From positions 1-12,674 of the forward strand of contig WRMU01000022.1 of assembly GCA_009776965.1 (NCBI GenBank): a DNA stretch of 12,674 bases, given 5' to 3'. Below are positions 6,597-12,674 of this stretch, piece by piece. This DNA is from Microgenomates group bacterium (GTDB lineage: Bacteria; Patescibacteriota; Microgenomatia; UBA1400; PJMF01). The stretch's first letter is position 1; each line of letters starts with the position of its first letter. Position numbers and translations under genes: made by a program. The notes below the pieces were generated by a model. The model made no database searches, was not told the DNA's origin, and saw only the letters and a list, made by a program, of their open reading frames with translations.

Positions 6597-6605
6597 AGTA
6601 TAACA
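6597..6605 (-). promoter_or_regulatory. Extended -10 promoter of the small membrane protein (leaderless)
   Basis: On the minus strand TGTTATACT (TGn plus a hexamer 5 of 6 to TATAAT) is followed by 6 nt and ATG at 6590. The -35 position reads TATTAT, a poor match. It lies 13 bp from the opposing metG extended -10 hexamer-side element at 6616. Confidence 0.6.
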
Positions 6606-6615
6606 CAATAGAGAA

Positions 6616-6624
6616 TGATATAAT
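6616..6624 (+). promoter_or_regulatory. Extended -10 promoter of metG (leaderless)
   Basis: TGATATAAT is a perfect extended -10, followed by 6 nt and ATG at 6631, so the expected +1 is the A of the ATG. The AAGGAG at 6625-6630 directly abuts the start codon (zero spacing) and would not be transcribed, so it is not a working Shine-Dalgarno. There is no room for a T-box leader. Confidence 0.62.
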
Positions 6625-6630
6625 AAGGAG

Positions 6631-8055
6631 ATGAAAAAAAAAGTTTGGTCGCTAACTACTACCCTGCCTTATGTGAATGCCAAGCCACATATTGGCTTTG
6701 CTTTTGAGATTGTGGGGGCGGATATTTTAGGTCGTTACCATGAACTTAAGGGGGAGAAAGTTATTTTTAATACAGGGACAGATGAGCATGGACAGAAAGT
6801 TTATGATAAAGCGCGGGAGTTAAAACTGGAACCGCAGGCTTATTGTGATGAGATGGTGAAAGACTTTTATCGACTTAAAGAGCTACTAGATTTGAGCTGG
6901 ACTAATTTTGTGCGTACGACCGATGAGCACCATAAGCAGGCGGCGAGGGAAATGTGGTGCAGATGTAGAGATAAGGGATATATTTATAAAGCAATTTATG
7001 AAGTTAAATATTGTGTGGGTTGTGAAATGGAAAAAACGGAGAGCGAGCTGGAGGGCGGGAGGTGTCCGCTACATCCGAATATGGAGCTAGAGTTGCGCGC
7101 AGAAGAAAATTATTTTTTTGCGTTTAGTAAATTAAGGGACAAGTTGCTAAAACTATATGAAGATAATCCAGAGTTTGTCCGGCCAGCAGGGAGAATGACC
7201 GAAATTAAGGCGTTGGCGGAGAGTGGTTTGAAGGATTTTAGTATTTCACGATTAAAAGAGAAAATGCCTTGGGGAGTGGCGGTGCCGGACGATGAGAGTC
7301 AAGTGATGTATGTGTGGTTTGATGCGCTGACTAACTATATTAGTACGCTAGGGTGGCCAGAGGTGGAATTGAAAGAGGAGAATGGTTGGGGGGCGGTGCA
7401 AGTGGCGGGCAAAGATAATTTGCGCCAACAAGCGGCGATGTGGCAGGCGATGTTATTAGCGGCTGATTTGCCCACCAGCAAACAGATTTTAATCAATGGG
7501 TTTATTATGGTTGAGGGGCAGAAGATGAGTAAAAGCTTGGGGAATGTGATTGCTCCGGCGGAGTTGGTGGAAAAGTTTGGCACGGAAGGAACGAGATGGT
7601 TGTTAGCGAGTTTGGGTCATTTTGGAGAAGATAGTGATATAAGCTGGACGAAGTTAAGAGAGGTTTATACGGCGGATTTGAGCAATGGGCTGGGAAATCT
7701 ATGCTCGAGAGTGGCAAAAATGGCGGTGAATATGCCTCCCTATTCTGGCGAGCGATCTGACATTGCTGGCGAGTTTGAGCAATTGCTAGACGATTATGAC
7801 ATCTTAGGAGGAGTGGAATGGCTGCGAGAAAAGATTGGAGAGATTGATAAATATTTAAGCAGCGAACAGCCGTGGCTGATTAAAGACAATGAAGAAAAAA
7901 AGAAAAATATTATTGAGCAGGCAATAAAGAGAATATTGGAGTTGACCCCTTATATAGGTATTTATATGCCCAAGACAGCTAATATTATTCGAGAACATTT
8001 CACGAATGATGAAGGGATCGGGCCGTTAGCACCATTGTTTGAGCGCCTGACATGA
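6631..8055 (+). CDS. metG: Methionyl-tRNA synthetase
   Basis: 474 residues. It charges tRNA-Met with methionine using ATP, in the cytoplasm. The Rossmann catalytic core begins TTLPYVNAKPHIGF (residues 9-23) and includes FNTGTDEHGQK at 46-56. A single zinc knuckle uses C128, C131, C145 and H148. KMSKS is at 298-302, preceded by GFIMVEGQ. The helical anticodon-binding domain covers about 345-470 (ADLSNGLGNL). The C-terminal dimerisation domain of longer MetRS enzymes is absent, so this is a short form. Two signature changes stand out: the second His of HIGH is Phe (HIGF, F23), and the usual GKD-xxRFH strand reads GKDNLRQQA at 260-268. I recall such variants from Patescibacteria, so this is probably a lineage trait rather than damage. 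The stop overlaps the tatD start in ATGA. Confidence 0.96.
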   Translation: MKKKVWSLTTTLPYVNAKPHIGFAFEIVGADILGRYHELKGEKVIFNTGTDEHGQKVYDKARELKLEPQAYCDEMVKDFYRLKELLDLSWTNFVRTTDEHHKQAAREMWCRCRDKGYIYKAIYEVKYCVGCEMEKTESELEGGRCPLHPNMELELRAEENYFFAFSKLRDKLLKLYEDNPEFVRPAGRMTEIKALAESGLKDFSISRLKEKMPWGVAVPDDESQVMYVWFDALTNYISTLGWPEVELKEENGWGAVQVAGKDNLRQQAAMWQAMLLAADLPTSKQILINGFIMVEGQKMSKSLGNVIAPAELVEKFGTEGTRWLLASLGHFGEDSDISWTKLREVYTADLSNGLGNLCSRVAKMAVNMPPYSGERSDIAGEFEQLLDDYDILGGVEWLREKIGEIDKYLSSEQPWLIKDNEEKKKNIIEQAIKRILELTPYIGIYMPKTANIIREHFTNDEGIGPLAPLFERLT

Positions 8056-8885
8056 AAATATTTGATACCCACTGCCACTATAATATGTCGCCCTTGTATG
8101 AGAATTGGCAGGGGTACTGGCAGGAGGCGAGGGAAGCGGGAGTAGAAAAAAGTTTGGTGGCGGGAGCAGATCTGGAGACAAGTTGGAGAGCGAGAGAGAT
8201 GGCAAACGAGGAAGAAAGTTTGCTGGCAAGCGGCGGATTTCATCCAACTTTTTGGCTAGAGAGAGAGGGGAGAGATTTTGTATTAACGGAAGAAAAGGCT
8301 CGGGAGATCGTGGATGAGGTGAAAAAAGGCTTAAAAAAAATGCAGGAGAAAAAATGGGAAGCAGTGGGAGAATGTGGACTGGAATACTGGAAATTGACCA
8401 AAAGGGAGGATTGGGAGTTGATCAAAGCTACGCAACAAAAAGTGTTTGCGCTACATCTAGATTGGGCCAAAAAAAGTAAATTACCATTATTGTTGCATAT
8501 GCGAGGAGAAGACGACGGTGTTTATGAGGATGCTTTAGCGATGATAGAAAATGCCGACAAATCCATGGCATGTGTCTGGCACTGCATGGGGGCGAGTAGC
8601 GAGTTGGTGGCAAAAGTTGGTAAGTTGAAAAATCATTATATTAGTTTAGCGGGAAATGTAACTTTTAGGAATGCAAAAAATCTGCAGGAGTTGGTGGGAC
8701 TAATCCCAAAGAACAGGTTGTTGGTGGAAACGGATGCGCCTTATTTAACTCCTGTCCCCTATCGCGGAAAATGGCCTAATGAGCCAAAAAATATAGTGGC
8801 TACGGTTCAATTTTTGGCAGATAACTTTGGCGTGGACCCAAAAACAGTTTATAATAATAGCGAGAGAATTATGAAGAAAAACTGA
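8052..8885 (+). CDS. tatD: TatD-family metal-dependent hydrolase/DNase
   Basis: 277 residues, a normal length. TatD proteins are TIM-barrel hydrolases with two metal ions; several act as 3'-5' exonucleases or DNases in repair. The metal ligands are all present: H7 and H9 in FDTHCHYN, E107 in AVGECGLEYW, H149 in LLLHMRGEDD, H177 in VWHCMGASSE, and D228 in LLVETDAPYLTP. The C-terminal RGKWPNEPKNI at 238-248 is also typical. The third motif reads HMRGEDDG instead of the usual HSRxA, a mild difference. The ATG overlaps the metG stop (ATGA), and the TGA overlaps the next start by one base (TGATG), which indicates translational coupling. No Shine-Dalgarno is visible. metG followed by tatD is a common bacterial pair. 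Confidence 0.94.
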   Translation: MKIFDTHCHYNMSPLYENWQGYWQEAREAGVEKSLVAGADLETSWRAREMANEEESLLASGGFHPTFWLEREGRDFVLTEEKAREIVDEVKKGLKKMQEKKWEAVGECGLEYWKLTKREDWELIKATQQKVFALHLDWAKKSKLPLLLHMRGEDDGVYEDALAMIENADKSMACVWHCMGASSELVAKVGKLKNHYISLAGNVTFRNAKNLQELVGLIPKNRLLVETDAPYLTPVPYRGKWPNEPKNIVATVQFLADNFGVDPKTVYNNSERIMKKN

Positions 8886-10168
8886 TGTGGCAGCAAATTA
8901 GGAAAAATCCGTTTTTACAGAGCTCGCTAATAACGACAGTGGCTTTTAATGGGGCAAACTTTTTGAGTTTTGTAGTTAATTTTTTGCTGGTGAGAGCAAT
9001 TAGCGTACCGGACTATGGCGAGTATGTGGCGGCCACTGCCTATGCAGGCCTATTGAGTATTCCTTTCTCGATTTTAACCCTAATTATCATTAAAAAGATT
9101 GGGCAACATAAAGCTCAAGAGCGAACAGAATATATTTTGAGACTGGAGAGAAGGCTGGGGAAGTTTATGAGAAGGAATGGGTGGTGGATGGCGATGGTGG
9201 GTTTGGGGTTGGGCTGGGGAATAAATTATTTTGCTAATTTGAGCCATGCGATGAGCATTGGTTATATTTTATTTTCTCTACTGCTTAGTGCTTGGGGAAT
9301 GTTTTGGGCGGCAAGTCTGCAGGGTTTGAAGGATTTTCGCGGGTTTAGCATAGCGACGATGGGGACGATGGTGGTGAGAATAATGCTTTTGGTGGCGGCG
9401 ATATTTGTTTTCCCACACTCATTAGTATTTATTTATCTAACTATTCTGGGAAGCTCGTTGGCAGGAATTATGTGGCAGAGATGGCGAGTGAAAAAACAGG
9501 GAAGCGAAAAAAGGCGGAGGGCGGGAATGGACAAAGAAATAAGGCTAAAAATGACTAAAGAGGCTTGGGTGACTACATTGGGGACATTGGGGATGACAGC
9601 TTTGATAAGCGTGGATGTGATGTTGGTGAAAAAGTTCCAAACCGAGAGTGTGGCTGGATTGTTTGGTTTACTGAGTCTGGGGGCAAAAATTATTTTTTAT
9701 GCCACTCAACCAATAATGCAAGTGGCGTTTGCTTTTGGAGCAGCCAAAGAGGGAGAAAAATATCAGTTAAAAAATCTTAAAATTAGCACTTTAATTCTTT
9801 TGGTAGTAGGAGGAGGGGTGATTGGGGCTTATTTAATTGCTCCAGAATTGATTATTAGGATATTGGCGGGAGAAAAGTACTTAGCAATAACTGGCTATTT
9901 ATGGATGGCGGGAGTGTTCGGGCTGCTGTTTATTCTAAATAACTTATATACCCAATTTTTAATCAATAGGAAAAGTTTTTGGGCTGGAGGGGCATTGGCG
10001 ATGGTGGGAATGCAAAGCTTGCTGATTTGGCAATGGCATGATAGTTTGAGACAGATTTTACTGATTGATATTGGGGTGGGAATTGGGTTATTATTAGTTA
10101 ATCTGATGGGCATTTATTTGACCGCAAGACCTGCTTATGGTAAAAAAAGTACTAACTCAGTCGTTTAG
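8885..10168 (+). CDS. Polysaccharide flippase-like membrane protein (MOP superfamily, Wzx-like), first copy
   Basis: 427 residues, with a predicted 12 or so membrane helices spread over the length. Wzx-type proteins of the MOP superfamily move lipid-linked glycans from the inner to the outer leaflet. The start ANFLSFVVNFLLVRAISVPDYGEY (in two pieces, 24-46), the later SVDVMLVKKFQTESVAGLFG at 242-261, and IIRILAGEKYL at 323-333 are the usual landmarks. A basic loop at about 199-223 (RWRVKKQGSEKRRR) is likely cytoplasmic and splits the two halves. The start overlaps the tatD stop by one base, and the end overlaps the next flippase gene by 32 nt. No glycosyltransferase is nearby, so the substrate is unknown. 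A MATE-type drug exporter is less likely. Confidence 0.85.
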   Translation: MWQQIRKNPFLQSSLITTVAFNGANFLSFVVNFLLVRAISVPDYGEYVAATAYAGLLSIPFSILTLIIIKKIGQHKAQERTEYILRLERRLGKFMRRNGWWMAMVGLGLGWGINYFANLSHAMSIGYILFSLLLSAWGMFWAASLQGLKDFRGFSIATMGTMVVRIMLLVAAIFVFPHSLVFIYLTILGSSLAGIMWQRWRVKKQGSEKRRRAGMDKEIRLKMTKEAWVTTLGTLGMTALISVDVMLVKKFQTESVAGLFGLLSLGAKIIFYATQPIMQVAFAFGAAKEGEKYQLKNLKISTLILLVVGGGVIGAYLIAPELIIRILAGEKYLAITGYLWMAGVFGLLFILNNLYTQFLINRKSFWAGGALAMVGMQSLLIWQWHDSLRQILLIDIGVGIGLLLVNLMGIYLTARPAYGKKSTNSVV

Positions 10169-11354
10169 GTATTCTGCGGTGCTAGTGGCGAGCAAGGTAT
10201 TCTCGATTGTTTTTTTTGCGATTGCAGCGCGGCTCTTGAGTAAGGATAATTTTGGGATGTTTTCTTTTTTTGTTACTTTGAGCCAGCTCTTGACTACTTT
10301 AACTGATTTGGGACTGCGACAATGGTACTTAAAGCGGATGGCCAATAAGCCTAGTAAGGATTTATTGAGTCGAGCGCTGGAGATGCGGCTAATGATAGGG
10401 CTGTTGACGGCGGGAGTATTGTTTTTAATCAATGGTTGGTGGCCTAAGCTGCCTATGCTGATATTGTGGTGCCTGATGATTAGCTTGGTGTTGGAAGTGT
10501 TTTTTACGGTGGCGGACGCGCACTATTTACATGAGCAGAGAAGTACTAGAGTGGGTTGGAAGGTTTTTTGGCGCAACTTGTTGATGATTGCTTTGTGGGT
10601 ACCGTTAGTGCTGCTAGTTAATAATGAAGTGACTTATTATAGTAGTTATGTTTTATACGTGATAGTGACCTCGGCAGTGGTGATCTTTTACTTTCCTTGG
10701 AAGTTGGTGAATAGGTTTTCGATGACGCATTTATGGGAAATGGGGAAAATAGGCAGAGCAAGTAGCATTTATGGAGTGAGTGATGCTTTGAGTATGGCGT
10801 ATGGTAAGGTGGATGGGCTGATTGTAGAAAAAATGTTGAATGTGGCGGCTTTTGGGACTTTTGTGGGGCTATTTCGGGTGTTGGATGGGCTGAATCTAAT
10901 TCCGCAAGCTTTATATCACAATTTGTTTCGCATAACGGCGAAAAAAGATCTTTTTAGTAAACAACAGCTAACTCAAATTACTTTGATTATGGCGATGACG
11001 GGAATAGTGATGGGAGGGCTGTTATTTTTGGGCGCCCCGTTGGTGGTATGGATTTTGTTGGGAGAGAGCTATATTGCGGATGGAGTGGGCTTACTGCGAG
11101 TGTTTGCGGTGATAGTGGGACTGTTTTTTATCAATGCTCCGCTTAACACAGTTATTCAAAGTTCAAATTACTTAAAGAAGTATTTGCCTATTTTTGGAGT
11201 GGTGATTGCCTTGAATATAGTTCTGACTATTATGTTTATTAGGGTTTGGGGGATGATGGGAGCGGCTTATGCAATGGCGATTTCACAAACAGTACTGATA
11301 GCGGCTAATTGGATAGTAATTCGCAAAGCGTATAAAAAATCTTATTTTGTTTAG
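10137..11354 (+). CDS. Polysaccharide flippase-like membrane protein (MOP superfamily, Wzx-like), second copy
   Basis: 405 residues with about 12 membrane helices. Landmarks of the Wzx/RfbX type are IVFFAIAARLLSKDNFGMFS at 24-43, LTDLGLRQWYLKRMA at 55-69, VDGLIVEKMLNVAAFGTFVG at 225-244, and WILLGESY at 305-312, followed by FINAPLNTVIQSSN. It overlaps the preceding flippase gene by 32 nt. The two proteins differ clearly throughout, so they are diverged paralogues or separate family members, not a recent duplication. No clear Shine-Dalgarno is seen before ATG 10137, which suggests coupling to the upstream gene. The pair could work separately on two substrates or as partners; the sequence does not decide this. 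Confidence 0.85.
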   Translation: MVKKVLTQSFRYSAVLVASKVFSIVFFAIAARLLSKDNFGMFSFFVTLSQLLTTLTDLGLRQWYLKRMANKPSKDLLSRALEMRLMIGLLTAGVLFLINGWWPKLPMLILWCLMISLVLEVFFTVADAHYLHEQRSTRVGWKVFWRNLLMIALWVPLVLLVNNEVTYYSSYVLYVIVTSAVVIFYFPWKLVNRFSMTHLWEMGKIGRASSIYGVSDALSMAYGKVDGLIVEKMLNVAAFGTFVGLFRVLDGLNLIPQALYHNLFRITAKKDLFSKQQLTQITLIMAMTGIVMGGLLFLGAPLVVWILLGESYIADGVGLLRVFAVIVGLFFINAPLNTVIQSSNYLKKYLPIFGVVIALNIVLTIMFIRVWGMMGAAYAMAISQTVLIAANWIVIRKAYKKSYFV

Positions 11355-11373
11355 GAAAAAACCTTCCTTCCAT

Positions 11374-11460
11374 AGGTACAAAAGGACAATTCGCTTGCAT
11401 AAGAATCAAGTTTTTGGAAGGAGCCAAAAGCAAGCTCTGACGAATTGCCCTTTTGTACCT
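11374..11460. repeat. Long imperfect palindrome in a convergent intergenic region
   Basis: Arms 11374-11393 and 11441-11460 are inverted repeats matching at 19 of 20 positions (they open AGGTACAAAAGG and close CCTTTTGTACCT). Inside, GCTTGC (11393-11398) pairs with GCAAGC (11430-11435), and TTTTGG (11412-11417) pairs with CCAAAA (11424-11429) over a 6-nt loop. The folded form is one long hairpin with a 5-6 nt bulge on the right and a 13-nt bulge on the left. It lies 20 nt after the second flippase gene and about 95 nt from the end of rpsI. It may be a REP/MITE-like repeat, a structured RNA or a two-way terminator-like barrier. It lacks a T-run typical of an intrinsic terminator. The short reading frames across it are not convincing genes. 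Confidence 0.75.
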
Positions 11461-11554
11461 ACTTTTAAGGCAGCGCCTTGGTATGCGGCTTTGAGTATAA
11501 AGGAGGGAGAGAGGTTTGTCAACCGACACCGACTGGGCAAATAAATTATAAGAA
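11461..11554. other. Remainder of convergent intergenic region
   Basis: This holds a small hairpin, AAGGC-AGC-GCCTT at 11467-11479, without a following T-run on either strand. Nothing else is recognised up to the rpsI stop: no RNA gene and no clear terminator. Confidence 0.35.
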
Positions 11555-12073
11555 TTAACGCTTGGGGGATTGCCTCTTGCGACGAGCTTTACCGCCCATG
11601 CCCATTTTGCGACTTTCTTTCATGCGATCGTCGCGGGTGAGCAGGCGAGCTTCTTTAAGGAGCGGGCGCCATTCGGGGTTAAACTTAACTAGAGCACGAC
11701 TGAGGGCATGACGAACGGCCACTAATTGACCATTAATACCAGAGCCAGAAACTTTGACAGTGACGCCAAACTGACCAAGAGTATTAGTGACGATAAATGG
11801 TTGATTATAGATGGCGGCAGCTCCGGGGATAGTGGAAAAATATTTGCCGACTACCAAACCATTAACTAAATAGTCGCCAGCTTGCTTAAAAAGGCGCACT
11901 CTGGCGGTGGCGGTTTTGCGCCGACCAACGGCAGGGAGGTATTCGCCCTTCATTTTGCCGGAGAGGGAAAGTTCTTCGGTGGAGTCGATTTTTTTAGCAG
12001 TGGCATTTTTGACCACAGGAGCTTTTTTGACAACCTTTTGTGCTTGAGACTTTTGTTTTTTCTTGATGGCCAT
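11555..12073 (-). CDS. rpsI: Ribosomal protein uS9 with N-terminal extension
   Basis: 172 residues, against about 130 for the usual uS9. The conserved core begins near residue 45 (YLPAVGRRKTATARVRLF) and includes VSGSGINGQLVAVRHALSRA (109-128) and RDDRMKESRKMG. The C-terminal tail ends ARRKRQSPKR, keeping the terminal Lys-Arg that reaches the P-site tRNA on the small subunit; the usual QFSKR is QSPKR here. Residues 1-44 are an added Lys/Ala/Val-rich tail with an acidic TEEL patch, probably disordered and RNA-contacting. The start lies 2 nt after the rplM stop. An internal start is possible, but no methionine sits nearer the core than M41, and the long form keeps the 2-nt junction. Confidence 0.95.
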   Translation of the reverse strand: MAIKKKQKSQAQKVVKKAPVVKNATAKKIDSTEELSLSGKMKGEYLPAVGRRKTATARVRLFKQAGDYLVNGLVVGKYFSTIPGAAAIYNQPFIVTNTLGQFGVTVKVSGSGINGQLVAVRHALSRALVKFNPEWRPLLKEARLLTRDDRMKESRKMGMGGKARRKRQSPKR

Positions 12074-12075
12074 AT

Positions 12076-12531
12076 TTATTTAGTGGTTTCTTGTTGATTA
12101 GTAGTTGAGATTTGCCCGCCATAGGGGTGTTGATCTAGCGCAAAAACTTTCAAACGAGCCATTCTCTTGGCTTGAGTGCGGTTTTTAGGAAGCATGTTTT
12201 TGACGGCTTGGATGATGATTTGTTCTGGCTGGCGGGAACGTAAGTGGGCAAGATTTTCCTCTTTGAGATTACCGGGGTGACCGCTATGGCGATAATACAT
12301 TTTGTCTTGCTCTTTATTGCCGGTGACGGCCACTTGGGCGGCGTTGATGACCACTACAAAATCACCGTTATCGGTGTGATTGGTGAAGCCAACTTTATGT
12401 TTGCCCATCAATAGTTTGGCGATAACCACAGCTTGCTTACCAAGGATTTGATCTTTAACATCGACTAAATGCCAATCCCTCTTAACGTCTTCTTGGCGCA
12501 GGCTAGGAGTTCGATAAAAAACTTGTTTCAT
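12076..12531 (-). CDS. rplM: Ribosomal protein uL13
   Basis: 151 residues, near the usual 142-150. It is an early-assembly protein of the large subunit. Recognised pieces are DWHLVDVKDQILGKQAVVIAK with its early WHLVD strand (20-24), FTNHTDNGDFVVVINA (49-64), YYRHSGHPGNLK (79-90, the usual HTGYPGGLK region), and AVKNMLPKNR (109-118), followed by LKVFALDQHPY. A Gln/Thr-rich tail follows. AGAAGG at the end of rplQ, 7 nt before the ATG, is a good Shine-Dalgarno. It sits between rplQ and rpsI with 2-nt gaps on both sides, in the conserved order of the alpha-operon tail. Confidence 0.96.
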   Translation of the reverse strand: MKQVFYRTPSLRQEDVKRDWHLVDVKDQILGKQAVVIAKLLMGKHKVGFTNHTDNGDFVVVINAAQVAVTGNKEQDKMYYRHSGHPGNLKEENLAHLRSRQPEQIIIQAVKNMLPKNRTQAKRMARLKVFALDQHPYGGQISTTNQQETTK

Positions 12532-12533
12532 AA

Positions 12534-12674
12534 TTAGGCCTTCTTGGTCTTGGGGGCGGGTTTCTTGGCGACAGGTTTTTTGACCGAGCGCTTAAACTTA
12601 TTAACGGCGGGTTTGGTTCTTTCAATAATGGGGGTGGCAAACTTTAAGGAATATAAAGGGGTGGAATCGCCGCG
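12534..12674 (-). CDS. rplQ: Ribosomal protein bL17, C-terminal part (5' end beyond window)
   Basis: The minus strand is open from the right edge to TAA at 12534-12536, giving 46 residues. RGDSTPLYSLKF at the start matches the end of the bL17 core (usually RRGDxAPMAxIEL). It is followed by an added tail of about 30 residues rich in Lys, Pro and Ala (KKPVAKKPAPKTKKA). The position directly before rplM supports the call. bL17 lies near the exit tunnel of the large subunit. Confidence 0.85.
   Translation of the reverse strand, partial: RGDSTPLYSLKFATPIIERTKPAVNKFKRSVKKPVAKKPAPKTKKA

Noticed and set aside
6625..6630. AAGGAG as Shine-Dalgarno of metG
   Set aside because: It touches the ATG with no spacing and lies between the -10 box and +1, so it would not be in the mRNA.
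11374..11460. Integron attC site
   Set aside because: The one-sided bulges are reminiscent, but the arm ends lack the RYYYAAC and GTTRRRY core sites and there is no integrase or cassette array.
11347..11544. Small open frames on both strands over the palindrome (11347-11544 plus, 11305-11529 minus)
   Set aside because: Both contain the same short peptide because they read the two arms of an inverted repeat; neither has a promoter, a Shine-Dalgarno or a recognisable domain.
11355..11554. tRNA or other classical RNA gene in the convergent gap
   Set aside because: No cloverleaf, T-loop or CCA end can be drawn; only the palindrome and a small hairpin are present.

Overview
The window looks like a chromosomal segment of a Patescibacteria (Candidate Phyla Radiation) bacterium. 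The reasons are small compact genes, many of them overlapping or nearly touching; short single-domain forms of housekeeping enzymes; a MetRS with an HIGF signature; and several surface proteins of kinds common in that group (lamin-tail domain, SpoIID with coiled coil, DUF916-like, carboxypeptidase-regulatory-like). This placement is inference from gene style, not from a marker tree. UGA acts as a stop: metG and tatD end in TGA exactly where the next gene starts, so the UGA=Gly code of Gracilibacteria/Absconditabacteria does not apply.

Layout. 1-531 (-): 5' part of a secreted lamin-tail-domain protein that runs off the left edge. 646-921 (+): HU/IHF-type DNA-binding protein with an ordinary promoter and Shine-Dalgarno site. 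923-2662 (-): secreted coiled coil plus SpoIID glycan-cleaving protein, tail to tail with HU at a 1-nt gap. 2712-4903 (+): two overlapping membrane/surface genes, divergent from the SpoIID gene. 4927-6264 (+): MgtE Mg2+ channel/transporter. 6231-6590 (-): small hydrophobic membrane protein whose 3' end overlaps mgtE. 6631-11354 (+): tightly overlapping metG, tatD and two non-identical polysaccharide-flippase-like genes. 11355-11554: convergent intergenic stretch with a long imperfect palindrome. 11555-12674 (-): rpsI, rplM and the 3' end of rplQ, the usual bL17-uL13-uS9 order.

Functionally the left half is an envelope neighbourhood (secreted LTD protein, peptidoglycan-acting SpoIID protein, DUF916-like and CarboxypepD_reg-like membrane proteins, Mg2+ channel). 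The right half is translation (MetRS, ribosomal proteins), a TatD nuclease and two lipid-linked-glycan flippases.

The most notable signal is regulatory. Five genes (starts 2662-, 2712+, 4927+, 6590-, 6631+) each have an extended -10 box (TGn followed by a TATAAT-like hexamer) that ends 6 or 7 nt before the start codon, with no good -35 and no usable Shine-Dalgarno. A sixth (531-) has a near match. This predicts leaderless mRNAs starting at the first codon, and it corrects two starts (mgtE to GTG 4927, the small membrane protein to ATG 6590). Genes inside operons and HU use other arrangements. The + strand is G-rich even across minus-strand genes, as expected for a leading-strand replication skew.
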